Assembly (NCBI RefSeq): GCF_000341735.1
Contig: NZ_KB455575.1
Span: 66,582-130,581, forward strand
DNA from: Methylotuvimicrobium buryatense 5G
Lineage (GTDB): Bacteria; Pseudomonadota; Gammaproteobacteria; Methylococcales; Methylomonadaceae
Direction of reading: 5' to 3'
Length of the DNA stretch: 64,000 nt
This document shows, piece after piece, positions 1-8,024 of the stretch. Made by a program: the position numbers and the translations under genes. The notes beneath the pieces were generated by a model, which was given only the letters and a program-made list of their open reading frames with translations, did no database searches and was not told where the DNA came from. Position 1 is the first letter of the stretch. Each line of letters begins with the position of its first letter.

Positions 1-546
1 GCGCAAGCACGCCGCAAAGCGAAACAACGCGCGCGTGATAAAGGTCGCACGGCGAGCCAAAAGACCTTGATGCTGAGCGGCTGGGTGTTGATTTTTACTT
101 CGCTCCCCGAAGCGCTGCTCGACACGAAATCAATCGCTGAGCTCTACCGGGTTCGCTGGCAAGTGGAGCTGGTCATAAAGCGGCTAAAGAGCTTGCTCGA
201 TATCGACCGGCTACGCGCCCGAAAAGACAGCAAGCTGGCGGATTTATATTTGCACGGCAAGTTACTGTTTGCTGCAGTGACTCAAAAAATAGCGCAGCGC
301 CGATTCGGCCGGGCGGCCACCACAATGGACGGTGATCGTTCGATTACCCATTGGCGTTTATGGCGCACGATCGCCAATGAGATCAAGGCAGGACTTACGG
401 CTTGTTTTCCAAAAAATAAGCGCTTTATTGATGACCACGTAAAAAGCCTTTGTGAACGTCCGCGCAAGAGAAAGCTTCAGGGTTTGCCGGATCGTGTTTT
501 GGAACTCATTATTGAAGGTCGGGGAGGTGGCGTTAGTCTTGCTTAA
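1..546 (+). CDS. IS4-family transposase, C-terminal part (cut by window edge)
   Basis: The frame is open from base 1, so the gene starts before the window. The visible part carries the Y-x2-R-x3-E-x6-K signature of IS4-type DDE transposases at about bases 145-189 (Y, R, E and K all in register), which holds the last catalytic Glu. The remainder is a basic C-terminal region. In family terms this enzyme cuts and joins the ends of its own insertion sequence. The right end of the element is not obvious; about 50 bases after the stop begins a separate palindromic repeat (594-673). Whether the element is intact cannot be judged from the window. Confidence 0.85.
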   Translation, partial: AQARRKAKQRARDKGRTASQKTLMLSGWVLIFTSLPEALLDTKSIAELYRVRWQVELVIKRLKSLLDIDRLRARKDSKLADLYLHGKLLFAAVTQKIAQRRFGRAATTMDGDRSITHWRLWRTIANEIKAGLTACFPKNKRFIDDHVKSLCERPRKRKLQGLPDRVLELIIEGRGGGVSLA

Positions 547-593
547 TCAAATACTTAGATTCTTAAGTTGGCGCTTATGGGCGTTCCTCGTCC

Positions 594-673
594 CACCAAG
601 CCGGTGAAAATGTTGTAGACCCTTCATGCTTCGACTTGGCTCAGCACGAACGGTCTACAACACATGCAACTCC
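594..673. repeat. Palindromic repeat family K, copy 1
   Basis: An 80-bp imperfect palindrome whose arms read TGTTGTAGACC and GGTCTACAACA. The same unit, inverted, is at 38027-38107 including its flanking bases. No gene is seen in it. Confidence 0.75.
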
Positions 674-749
674 ACTTTTTAGGATTAAGGGAAGTTCTTT
701 ATGACTAAGTCCTTAATTAATTTCTAGCCCTATTGAGACTACGCTGATT

Positions 750-1466
750 TTAATCCGTTTCGGTGTTGATCCCGTAGCCTTGAAACAAAGAGCGAATTTC
801 TTCGAGTCCATCTTCGATAGACCAGCTAACCGAACGTGATAGCAAGTCGAGCAGGATGATGGCATTAACGGTGGCATCCTCGGTGCTTGCCGCTCTAAAA
901 CGGTTGGCAAGGGCTTTGTTGATGATTTGCAAGTTTTGATAACGTTGCATCAGTTCATCCAATTCGAAGGTATGTTCAAGACCTTGCTTATACTTGAAAT
1001 ATTGACCCAGCAAATACATCGATGTACTACGGTAAATTGTTTCGTCGTCGCTGGCCAAGGGTAGATGAAAGCGCGCCATCGGTTTTAAATGTTCGGTATG
1101 AGGGCAAGGGCTTGTCGCCATGATTAAACCCAGCAACGAGCTTAATGCCCGCTGCATCGTGGTTTTTCCGCTGATTGTTCGTTCCGGTGTGATAACATCT
1201 AGTGCGACCGATTCATAAGAAACCAGCGTGCCGCATAACTCCATAAGCGGCTGCAAATTGACGGCGACGGGACATTGCGGTGAATGTTCCTTTGCCAAGG
1301 TGCAATTACTGCATTGGTGGTATTCGAGCTCGGTCCAGAATGGCGGCTCAGTGAGTTGGGGACGGGTAAAATTCATCGTTTTTTGATCGATTTCAATTGC
1401 GAACTCGATGACGTTATTATCGGCGAATAAAAAACGATAGAGAAAGTGTAAGTTTTGATCGGTCAT
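750..1466 (-). CDS. Conserved protein of unknown function with Cys cluster
   Basis: The product is about 238 residues and I do not recognise a catalytic fold. It begins with a hydrophobic and aromatic stretch, followed near residues 55-66 by C-x2-C and then another Cys (CSNCTLAKEHSPQC), which could bind a metal. The C-terminal half is predicted helical. I chose the ATG at 1466, preceded by GGA at a suitable distance, over the longer reading from 1517. The first codons of that longer reading lie inside an inserted 182-bp repeat (1507-1688). The gene stands alone. Function is unknown; the Cys pattern is what I see, and metal binding is inference. Confidence 0.7.
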   Translation of the reverse strand: MTDQNLHFLYRFLFADNNVIEFAIEIDQKTMNFTRPQLTEPPFWTELEYHQCSNCTLAKEHSPQCPVAVNLQPLMELCGTLVSYESVALDVITPERTISGKTTMQRALSSLLGLIMATSPCPHTEHLKPMARFHLPLASDDETIYRSTSMYLLGQYFKYKQGLEHTFELDELMQRYQNLQIINKALANRFRAASTEDATVNAIILLDLLSRSVSWSIEDGLEEIRSLFQGYGINTETD

Positions 1467-1506
1467 GCGGTTTTCCAATATGAAGCCGTCTTGTCGTTGA
1501 TATTTA

Positions 1507-1688
1507 GGAACGAGCATGAAATAACTTAGACAATTGTCGGAAGGGGGGTTGGTGACTCGCTTGACAGGTGTCGGCGGCAGGGATAGCCGCCGTCAAGCCT
1601 ACAGGGACGTATTCACGGCGTCCTGTCAAGCGAGTCACCAAACCGCCACAAAGCCTACTACTTGTATAAGTTATTTTGTGCATATTCC
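1507..1688. repeat. Palindromic element family D, copy 1 (182 bp, TSD TTA)
   Basis: The ends are imperfect inverted repeats (GGAACGAGCATGAAATAAC at left; the right end reads GGAATATGCACAAAATAAC in reverse complement). It is flanked by TTA at 1504-1506 and 1689-1691. The interior carries the core shared with families A, B, C, E and I. A second 182-bp copy is at 31664-31845. Confidence 0.85.
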
Positions 1689-1782
1689 TTAGTGGGTCTT
1701 CGGTTTCTAAGTTTACTTTATCGATTGGACTTTATATAAGTATCGCTTAATTTTGGCAAAGGATGATTTAAATGGGTGGATT

Positions 1783-2322
1783 ATGAACGAGGATGCGGCA
1801 AAAATTTTATTGGTGGATGACGAACAAAATGTTCTCAAGGCTTTATCCAGGATTTTGCGGGATTATCATTTAGTGACCGCGCAGAGTGGGGAAGAATCAT
1901 TACTATTAGCCAAAGAAATCGAATTCGATTTAGTGATTTCGGATTATCGAATGCCGGGCATGGACGGTGTTGAGTTTCTAAAGAAGTTCATTAAGTTGCA
2001 ACCGAATGCCATGCGGATGATTCTGACCGGCTACGCCGACCTCGAAAGTGCTCAGCATGCGATCAATGAAGCCGGCGTATTCCGGTTTCTGAATAAGCCT
2101 TGGAATAATCTTGAAATAATCAATGCGGTTGCAGTTGCGTTAGAGCATAAACGAATATTGCAAGAAAATAAGGACTTAGCCGATCAGGTACGAAGGCAGC
2201 AAGCGCTTTTGAAAGATCAAGATGCTATTCTTAGAGCACTGGAAGCCGAAGAACCCGGCATTACCAAGGTCAATTGGGCCGCGGACGGTTCGATCATCAT
2301 CAATGAAGATGAATATGAATAA
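1783..2322 (+). CDS. Response regulator, receiver domain with short coiled-coil tail
   Basis: A stand-alone CheY-like receiver of 179 residues. The acidic pair (VDDE, about residues 11-14), the phosphoacceptor Asp in SDYRMPG (about residue 54), the Thr in ILTGYA and the Lys in NKPW are all present, so it should accept phosphate. The last 60 residues are a charged coiled coil with no recognised output domain. The start at 1783 follows a GGTGG; the TTG 30 bases earlier lacks a good site. The receiver closely resembles that of the 3096-4400 protein and the two may act in one pathway. No histidine kinase is in the window. Confidence 0.85.
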   Translation: MNEDAAKILLVDDEQNVLKALSRILRDYHLVTAQSGEESLLLAKEIEFDLVISDYRMPGMDGVEFLKKFIKLQPNAMRMILTGYADLESAQHAINEAGVFRFLNKPWNNLEIINAVAVALEHKRILQENKDLADQVRRQQALLKDQDAILRALEAEEPGITKVNWAADGSIIINEDEYE

Positions 2323-2338
2323 CGGAGTTAAAGATTTA

Positions 2339-2571
2339 CCTGATTAGCAAGTTTCTTCAGCTAAAGCCCAAAAACCAGGATATCCCTGGCAGGACGGGGC
2401 TTGCAACCCCGTCCTAAGCGTTTCGATTTTGGCCGAAGTAAGCCGAAATGTTTAGGTCAAACCGAAAAGTTGGGGACGGGTTAAATAACCCGTCCCGCAG
2501 AAGTCGCAGCGGTTACGACTGGCCCGCTCGGGCATTTGGCTCCGGCAAGCTGAAGCATCTTGCTAATCAGG
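2339..2571. repeat. Palindromic element family F, copy 1 (233 bp, TSD AAGATTTA)
   Basis: The ends are CCTGATTAGCAAG and its inverse. Inside are two strong hairpins built on GGACGGGGTT and GGACGGGTTA. The 8-bp duplication AAGATTTA lies at 2331-2338 and 2572-2579, just behind the response regulator. Other full copies are at 55663-55891 and 60413-60641. Confidence 0.88.
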
Positions 2572-2636
2572 AAGATTTAAAGCGAATCGTAGGGTACGCT
2601 GCGCGTACCTTATGTCGGCGCAAGGCACAATGATCC

Positions 2637-3013
2637 TAAATTCGGCCGTTTAACCATGAAGCACATGAAGTATTTCACGAGATCACCTAAACATTCCCGC
2701 TAAACTCTTGGGTGAGCGAAAGTTTTATACAAACGAATCCGTGGGAACCCATAGCTTGGCTGCCGAGGTAAGGTCGGTATGCATTCCCACGCAGGAGCGG
2801 TGGGAACGAGAAGTGCTTGCACTCAGGCTCCACAGTGTGTCTCAAAAGCTTGCCATCCATGGCACTGGATTCCGCCAGTCCATGGCGGAATGACGGGTTT
2901 ACCTAAACTTAATCCTAAATTCGGCAGTTTCACCATGAAGCACATGAAGTATTTCAAGAAATTACCTAAATGTTTTCTTTATGATCTTCATGGTGAAATG
3001 CTTTTTCTAGAAT
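2637..3013. repeat. Gene-free stretch with repeat families G and H
   Basis: Two family G units (around ACCATGAAGCACATGAAGTA, at about 2650 and 2932) flank a family H unit (about 2837-2910, palindrome around CCATGGCACTGGATTCCGCC). G fragments recur near 18021-18060 and 60266-60342, and H recurs at 59406-59490. No gene is supported between 2323 and 3095. Confidence 0.6.
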
Positions 3014-3095
3014 GATGGTACGCACAGCGTCCCCTACAGTCTTCAAGTTTCGAAATTGGCGTCGTATGAATTTCTGCTATTAACGCGAACATAGC

Positions 3096-4400
3096 CTATT
3101 TATTGCCTAATCGGACTTTGATTGATAATTGCCCCCCGTTTTCTCGTAAATTGAAAATATCGTTTACGTTTTTTTCGGTTAGTATCCGGTCTTTTAAATA
3201 CAGTAAATCATTGCACAAGACTTCCTCGACTTCCATTCCTGCTTGCAATTGAGTCCAGGACATTTCGATTATCGGCCTATCGTCCTCTTCCGATTCAGGC
3301 AAGTATTGCAGAAAGATATCGCTGACATCGGGGTCATAGAGGCTCCCTTTTTTCAGTTCAATATGCTTTTTGACTTGAACGATCGGTAACGATTCACCGG
3401 TTAGCGTGCCGTCGAGATAGGAAATGTAGTCCCTGATTATCGCGAGGATACGCGAGCCGATCGGTATTTCTGTGCCGACCAAGCCTTTCGGCATGCCTGA
3501 ACCATCGTAATGTTCATACTGGTGATAAATGATCGAAGCGGCTTCTTGGAGTTGCCGGATGTCTCTTAGCATCATTTGCCCTTCCTCGGCATGTTTGTAA
3601 TAGCGCTTTTTATCATGCCAAGAAAGTGAAAACAGCGGCTGTTTCAATAGCTCGTCGGGTAAGCTCATTTTGCCGATTTGCAACAACAGTCCGGCATACA
3701 TCACGTTGTTGATGTCTTCATCGCTCAATTCCATGAGCCGCGCTATCTTTCGGCCATTTTCCGCAAAAAATTTGGCATGACCGCTTTTGATTCCGGGCCG
3801 CATTTCAATAATTCGGGCAAAGGTTTTAATCGAGTCGGTATATTGTTTTTTTAAGGCTTTGTTGGCTTTATCGATTTGCGCCAACGATTTTTTCAATTGC
3901 CCTGTTCTTTGTTCAACCTTGTCTTCGAGATGAGCATTGAGTTCCTTGAGTTGTTCGTTTTGGTCTTGAACGATGGCGAATAAGCGGTTACGTTCATCGC
4001 GAATGAATTTTTGCTCAAGCGCATTGTGTACTAGTATTTTGAGCTCGTTATCATCCCAGGGCTTACTGCAATAACTATAGATTTTGCCTTTATTGACAGC
4101 CGCGATCGTCGATTCGATGTCGGCATAACCGGTCAACAAAATACGCACCGTGTTCGGCCATTGTTCAGCCGCCTTGGCTAGAAATTCCGCTCCGTCCATT
4201 TTCGGCATGCGCATGTCGGACAGGATCAAGTCCACCGGCTCTTGGTTTAACAGCACCAAGCCTTCCGAACCGTTTTCAGCGGTATGAATCGTATAGTTGC
4301 AGGAACGGAACAAGCGCTTTAACGCCTTGAGTATATTCTGCTCATCGTCGACGAGTAGTAACACGGGCTGAATTTTTGCGTCCGTTGACGGAGCGTTCAT
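3096..4400 (-). CDS. Response regulator with degenerate HD-GYP domain
   Basis: The product is 434 residues. A receiver domain (about 12-130) has VDDE, phosphoacceptor D62 in SDMRMPK, T90 and K113. A coiled coil follows (about 140-190), then an HD-GYP-like domain (about 195-360). Active HD-GYP proteins cut c-di-GMP using His-Asp and other metal ligands. Here the HD pair is Leu-Gln (LLLQIGK, about 238-244), the HHE triad is only partly kept, and GYP reads GMP. Catalysis is therefore doubtful, and a binding or regulatory role is more likely (inference). The start is the ATG at 4400 with an AGGA upstream rather than the TTG at 4418. It is transcribed away from the neighbouring regulator. Confidence 0.85.
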   Translation of the reverse strand: MNAPSTDAKIQPVLLLVDDEQNILKALKRLFRSCNYTIHTAENGSEGLVLLNQEPVDLILSDMRMPKMDGAEFLAKAAEQWPNTVRILLTGYADIESTIAAVNKGKIYSYCSKPWDDNELKILVHNALEQKFIRDERNRLFAIVQDQNEQLKELNAHLEDKVEQRTGQLKKSLAQIDKANKALKKQYTDSIKTFARIIEMRPGIKSGHAKFFAENGRKIARLMELSDEDINNVMYAGLLLQIGKMSLPDELLKQPLFSLSWHDKKRYYKHAEEGQMMLRDIRQLQEAASIIYHQYEHYDGSGMPKGLVGTEIPIGSRILAIIRDYISYLDGTLTGESLPIVQVKKHIELKKGSLYDPDVSDIFLQYLPESEEDDRPIIEMSWTQLQAGMEVEEVLCNDLLYLKDRILTEKNVNDIFNLRENGGQLSIKVRLGNK

Positions 4401-4446
4401 AGAATGAATCCTGGGCAAGTTGACTATCGTTGTTTAAGGCATCTTT

Positions 4447-4695
4447 TGTTACTGTGAAAGTTCGTAGATTTGGACTCGTTATCTAATTTTTCGATATACA
4501 AAAGTTCAGCAACGAAAATGCCGGTTCCTAAGAGGTTGCGGTTGCTCGATCGACAGGCGTCGGCGGCAGGGAGCCGCCGTCGAGCCTACATGGACGTATT
4601 AACGGCGTCCTGTCGGGCGAGTGACCGCACCCTAATCATCCCCTCGTACTTTCATTTGCCGGGGTGACCAAAGCTTCTTCATGATCGTTAGGTTA
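4447..4695. repeat. Repeat family E copy carrying a 99-bp core insertion
   Basis: It matches 61888-62017 on both sides but is split by 99 extra bases (4532-4630), flanked by CCTAA at 4527-4531 and 4631-4635. The insert holds the core shared by the other palindromic families, and its ends are inverted repeats (GCGGTTGCTCG against GCGGTCACTCG). Confidence 0.75.
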
Positions 4696-4703
4696 ATATA
4701 GCT

Positions 4704-4740
4704 TACTCCCTTTTGATTGAAAAACCGTCTAACGACCGTT
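4704..4740. repeat. Family B end fragment
   Basis: TA followed by CTCCCTTTTGATTGAAAAAC, the same as one end of the complete B element at 37461-37632. Only this end is left. Confidence 0.6.
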
Positions 4741-4914
4741 TTTTGCTATTCGAAGTGAAATGTTTTTTTTAGATTAATTGTTTCTATAACGAATTTTTCC
4801 ACTTGTTACCGCTTTTTACTCCCTTCATTCGACAAAGAATAATTCTATACGTCATTTAACTAATGAGTCATTTGACTGATTGTTCAAATGTTTCCGCCAA
4901 AGAATAATCGATTT

Positions 4915-4956
4915 CAGCCTTATTCGGCTGCGCCGGTATAAACCGGTGCATTTTTT
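4915..4956 (+). terminator. Two-hairpin leader with T-run before the porin gene
   Basis: The first hairpin is CAGCC/GGCTG (4915-4930) with a 6-base loop. The second is CGCCGGT/ACCGGTG (4931-4948), followed by CA and six T (4951-4956). The layout of hairpin, terminator-like hairpin and then the ribosome site AGGGGGA at 4963 suggests attenuation of the urea locus. It could instead end an upstream transcript. Confidence 0.5.
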
Positions 4957-4976
4957 GACTCTTAGGGGGAATGATC

Positions 4977-6212
4977 ATGACGACTGTTTACAAGCTAGGC
5001 AGCCACAAACGACAACACGGTTTTTTGACGTATCTACTTTTTGCAGCATTATCGCTAAGTCATGTGCAGGAGTCGCAAGCAGGTGCGACTTTTAAAATCG
5101 ACGAAACCAAATGGTTAAGCCTCGGTGCCGGTTTACGGACAAGCTTTACCTCGGTCGAGTCGGTTGCGGACGGTAATTGGTCGAACGACTTTTTCGTCGA
5201 TAACATGCGTTTGTATTTGAATGCTCAGATTCACGAATACATCAAGTTGGAAATCAACTCGGAATGTCAAACCTGTAATTCAGGCGGTGAGCTTCGATTA
5301 TTGGATGCAATCGGTAAATTCGAATTTCATCCGATGGCGAATTTGTGGGTCGGGCGCATGCTCGTGCCGGCCGAGCGCCGCGAAATGAACGGACCGTTTT
5401 ATAGCGCCGTGCATAGCATTTATGTAACCGGCGACCGGATTAGCGGTACGCCGTTCGAGCCGGCCGATTTCAATACGACGATACGTAATGACGGAACATC
5501 TGCGGGTTCTTTCGGCCGTGACGACGGTGTGACGTTTTGGGGTTCTGTTTGGGACGGCCGCGTTCAATACGCGTTAGGTATTTTCCAAGGGTTAAGAGGC
5601 GGCGCGAATAAAGACGACAATCTGCTCTATGCGCAACGCTTGGCTTTTAACTTCTGGGAAGTCGAAAAAAATCCCGGTTACTACACATCGGGGACCTATT
5701 ACGGTAAGGGGGGCGACATTCTGACCTTGGCGGTTTCTAATCAATATCAGGAAGATGGCGCTGGTGTCCTTGGTGATGCCGGTAATTTCAGGGGTACGGC
5801 GATCGATTTATTACTCGAAAAAGTATTGGGGAACGGCGGTGTCGTGACTCTGAACGGCGAATATAAGAATTACGGAATCAATGGTTTCAGCATGGCCAGC
5901 CGAAGAGCAGGGGGCGGGTTTGCGATGTTCGAAGGCAATGCCTATGACGTGAGTGGTATGTATTTATTTCCGCAAACGATCGGTATCGGCCAATTTCAAC
6001 CCTTCGTTCGTTATGTCAACGTCATGCCGAAAAATAGTCCGGATCGGAATATGTTCGAGGCCGGGGTGAATTATGTCATCGACGGACATAACGCACGAAT
6101 CGGTTTAAGTTGGCAATACGGCGATTTGATGACTAAGGGGCTCAATTACAGGGACGATGCGACAGGCGACCAAGTCAATGCCTTCCTTCTTGGCTTTCAG
6201 TACCAAATCTAA
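4977..6212 (+). CDS. Outer-membrane porin upstream of the urea transporter
   Basis: The product is 411 residues with a signal peptide (hydrophobic stretch about 17-33, cleavage near SQA-GA). It is rich in alternating aromatic and polar beta-strand segments and ends in an aromatic-rich strand (LGFQYQI), typical of outer-membrane barrels. It resembles short-chain amide/urea porins found beside urt operons. Placed 24 bases before urtA, it probably lets urea or amides cross the outer membrane (inference from position). The ATG at 4977 has the better distance from AGGGGGA than the in-frame ATG at 4971. The leader contains paired hairpins that may regulate it. Confidence 0.8.
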   Translation: MTTVYKLGSHKRQHGFLTYLLFAALSLSHVQESQAGATFKIDETKWLSLGAGLRTSFTSVESVADGNWSNDFFVDNMRLYLNAQIHEYIKLEINSECQTCNSGGELRLLDAIGKFEFHPMANLWVGRMLVPAERREMNGPFYSAVHSIYVTGDRISGTPFEPADFNTTIRNDGTSAGSFGRDDGVTFWGSVWDGRVQYALGIFQGLRGGANKDDNLLYAQRLAFNFWEVEKNPGYYTSGTYYGKGGDILTLAVSNQYQEDGAGVLGDAGNFRGTAIDLLLEKVLGNGGVVTLNGEYKNYGINGFSMASRRAGGGFAMFEGNAYDVSGMYLFPQTIGIGQFQPFVRYVNVMPKNSPDRNMFEAGVNYVIDGHNARIGLSWQYGDLMTKGLNYRDDATGDQVNAFLLGFQYQI

Positions 6213-6236
6213 TTTCAATTACATCGGGAATATACC

Positions 6237-7535
6237 ATGAAGAAACTATCGAAAAATCTTAAATTGCTAAGCGTTGCAGCCGTTGCATCGTACTTAACGG
6301 TTACGGCTCCGAATGCTTCAGCTGAAGACACGATCAAAGTCGGCGTCTTACATTCGCTGTCGGGCACGATGGCGATTAGCGAAACCACGCTCAAAGATAC
6401 GATGCTAATGCTGATCGAGGAGCAGAACAAAAAAGGCGGTTTGCTCGGTAAGAAGCTCGAGCCGGTCGTCGTCGATCCGGCCTCGAATTGGCCTTTGTTC
6501 GCCGAGAAAGCGCGCGAACTCTTGACCAAGGATAAGGTTGCGGCGATCTTCGGTTGCTGGACGTCGGTCTCGCGTAAATCGGTGTTGCCGGTCGTCGAGG
6601 AATTGAACGGCTTGTTGTTCTATCCGGTGCAATACGAAGGCGAAGAATCGTCGAAAAACGTGTTTTACACCGGTGCCGCGCCGAATCAGCAAGCGATTCC
6701 GGCCGTCGATTATCTGATGAGCGACTTCGGCGCCGAACGTTGGGTGTTGGCAGGGACCGACTATGTTTATCCTCGCACGACCAACAAAATTCTCGAAGCG
6801 TATCTGAAAGCCAAAGGCGTCGACGAAAAGGACATTATGATCAACTATACGCCGTTCGGCCATTCCGATTGGCAAAGTATCGTATCGGATATCAAGAAAT
6901 TCGGTTCGGCCGGCAAGAAAACGGCGGTCGTGTCGACGATCAACGGCGATGCCAACATTCCTTTCTATAAAGAATTGGGTAATCAGGGTGTTTCCGCCGA
7001 GGACATTCCGGTCGTCGCGTTCTCGGTCGGCGAAGAGGAGTTGTCTGGCATCGATACAAAACCGTTGGTCGGTCATCTAGCCGCTTGGAATTATTTCATG
7101 AGTGTCGATACGACCAAGAACGCTGCATTCATCAAACAATGGCATGAGTTCATCAAGAACCCGAAACGCGTAACCAACGATCCGATGGAAGCGCATTACA
7201 TCGGTTTCAATATGTGGGTCAAGGCGGTCGAAAAGGCCGGAACGACGGACCCGGATGCAGTGCAAAAGGCGATCATCGGCGTCGAGGCTCCTAACTTGAC
7301 CGGCGGTATTTCAAAAATGCTGCCGAACCATCACATCACCAAGCCGGTATTGATCGGCGAAATTCAGGAAGACGGGCAGTTCTTGACCGTTTGGCAAACC
7401 AATAAATTGGTTCCGGGCGATGCCTGGTCGGATTATCTGCCGGAGAGTAAGCCGATCATTGCCGACTGGACGCCTCCGATCATGTGCGGCAATTTCAATA
7501 CCGAAACAAAAAAATGTTCCGGGCAAAATTATTGA
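6237..7535 (+). CDS. urtA: Urea ABC transporter, periplasmic urea-binding protein
   Basis: The product is 432 residues. The signal peptide ends near ASA-ED (residue 29). The rest matches the Leu/Ile/Val-type periplasmic binding fold of UrtA, including the opening IKVGVLHSLSGTM and the segment AAIFGCWTSVSRKSVLPVVE. It should capture urea in the periplasm and deliver it to UrtB/UrtC. It is the first transporter gene of the operon, right behind the porin. A gap of about 490 bases holding repeats separates it from urtB, which could lower expression of downstream genes relative to urtA. Length is normal for the family. Confidence 0.97.
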   Translation: MKKLSKNLKLLSVAAVASYLTVTAPNASAEDTIKVGVLHSLSGTMAISETTLKDTMLMLIEEQNKKGGLLGKKLEPVVVDPASNWPLFAEKARELLTKDKVAAIFGCWTSVSRKSVLPVVEELNGLLFYPVQYEGEESSKNVFYTGAAPNQQAIPAVDYLMSDFGAERWVLAGTDYVYPRTTNKILEAYLKAKGVDEKDIMINYTPFGHSDWQSIVSDIKKFGSAGKKTAVVSTINGDANIPFYKELGNQGVSAEDIPVVAFSVGEEELSGIDTKPLVGHLAAWNYFMSVDTTKNAAFIKQWHEFIKNPKRVTNDPMEAHYIGFNMWVKAVEKAGTTDPDAVQKAIIGVEAPNLTGGISKMLPNHHITKPVLIGEIQEDGQFLTVWQTNKLVPGDAWSDYLPESKPIIADWTPPIMCGNFNTETKKCSGQNY

Positions 7536-7663
7536 CCGGGCAATATTGAAGTAGAGAGTAGGGTGCGAATTTAAGTTTAAGATTTCGCCCAAAATAACTT
7601 CCTCCCTGAAAAGGCTTTGTTTTCGTTAATAGCTGTAGTTGTTCCGATAAGGATTGAGGCGCG

Positions 7664-7756
7664 GGGCGGGTTATTCAACCCGCTCCGAACGTTTGGATTT
7701 GCTTTGGGCATGGTAGAAATGTTAAGGACGTGGTTGCAAACCCCGTCCTGCATAGT
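7664..7756. repeat. Family F fragment
   Basis: Internal part of family F (hairpin bases GGGCGGGTTATTCAACCCGC and the second GTCCT arm) without its ends. It lies between urtA and urtB. Confidence 0.6.
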
Positions 7757-7781
7757 GCTGAAATTTGATTAGCAAAGAGTA

Positions 7782-7943
7782 TATACCCATCGCACTTCAA
7801 ATTTCGGCATTGACGCGTGGAGGTGCCGGGGTGTTCGGCAAAGGCTTTGACAGCAGGGATGCTGTCACAGAGCCTACATGGACGTATTCACGGCGTCCTT
7901 TGACGGACACCCCGGCGCCGAAATTTGACCAGCAAAGGGTATA
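7782..7943. repeat. Palindromic element family A, copy 1
   Basis: A complete copy of about 162 bp. The ends read TATACCCATCGCACTTCAAA and, inverted, TATACCCTTTGCTGGTCAAA. It abuts a leftover end of another A copy (about 7758-7783). It lies inside the urt operon, between urtA and urtB. Confidence 0.85.
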
Positions 7944-8024
7944 TATTCTTAACTGGTATCGCATACCGTTTGCAAAGTTACGCGGTGCGAGCCCTACGAT
8001 TGATCATTTATTTTAGGAATTATT

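Noticed and set aside
1467-1517. Longer start of the Cys-cluster protein
   Set aside because: The first codons lie in an inserted family D repeat and no ribosome site precedes them.
4915-4956. ANTAR-type antitermination RNA before the porin
   Set aside because: The loops (TTATTC and TATAAA) lack the conserved A at position 1 and G at position 4, so only a generic attenuator is proposed.
7765-8016. Open reading frame of 83 codons across a family A repeat (similar ones at 31520, 34802, 57371)
   Set aside because: The same amino acid string recurs in every copy because the repeat has no stop in that frame; no ribosome site and no independent conservation.
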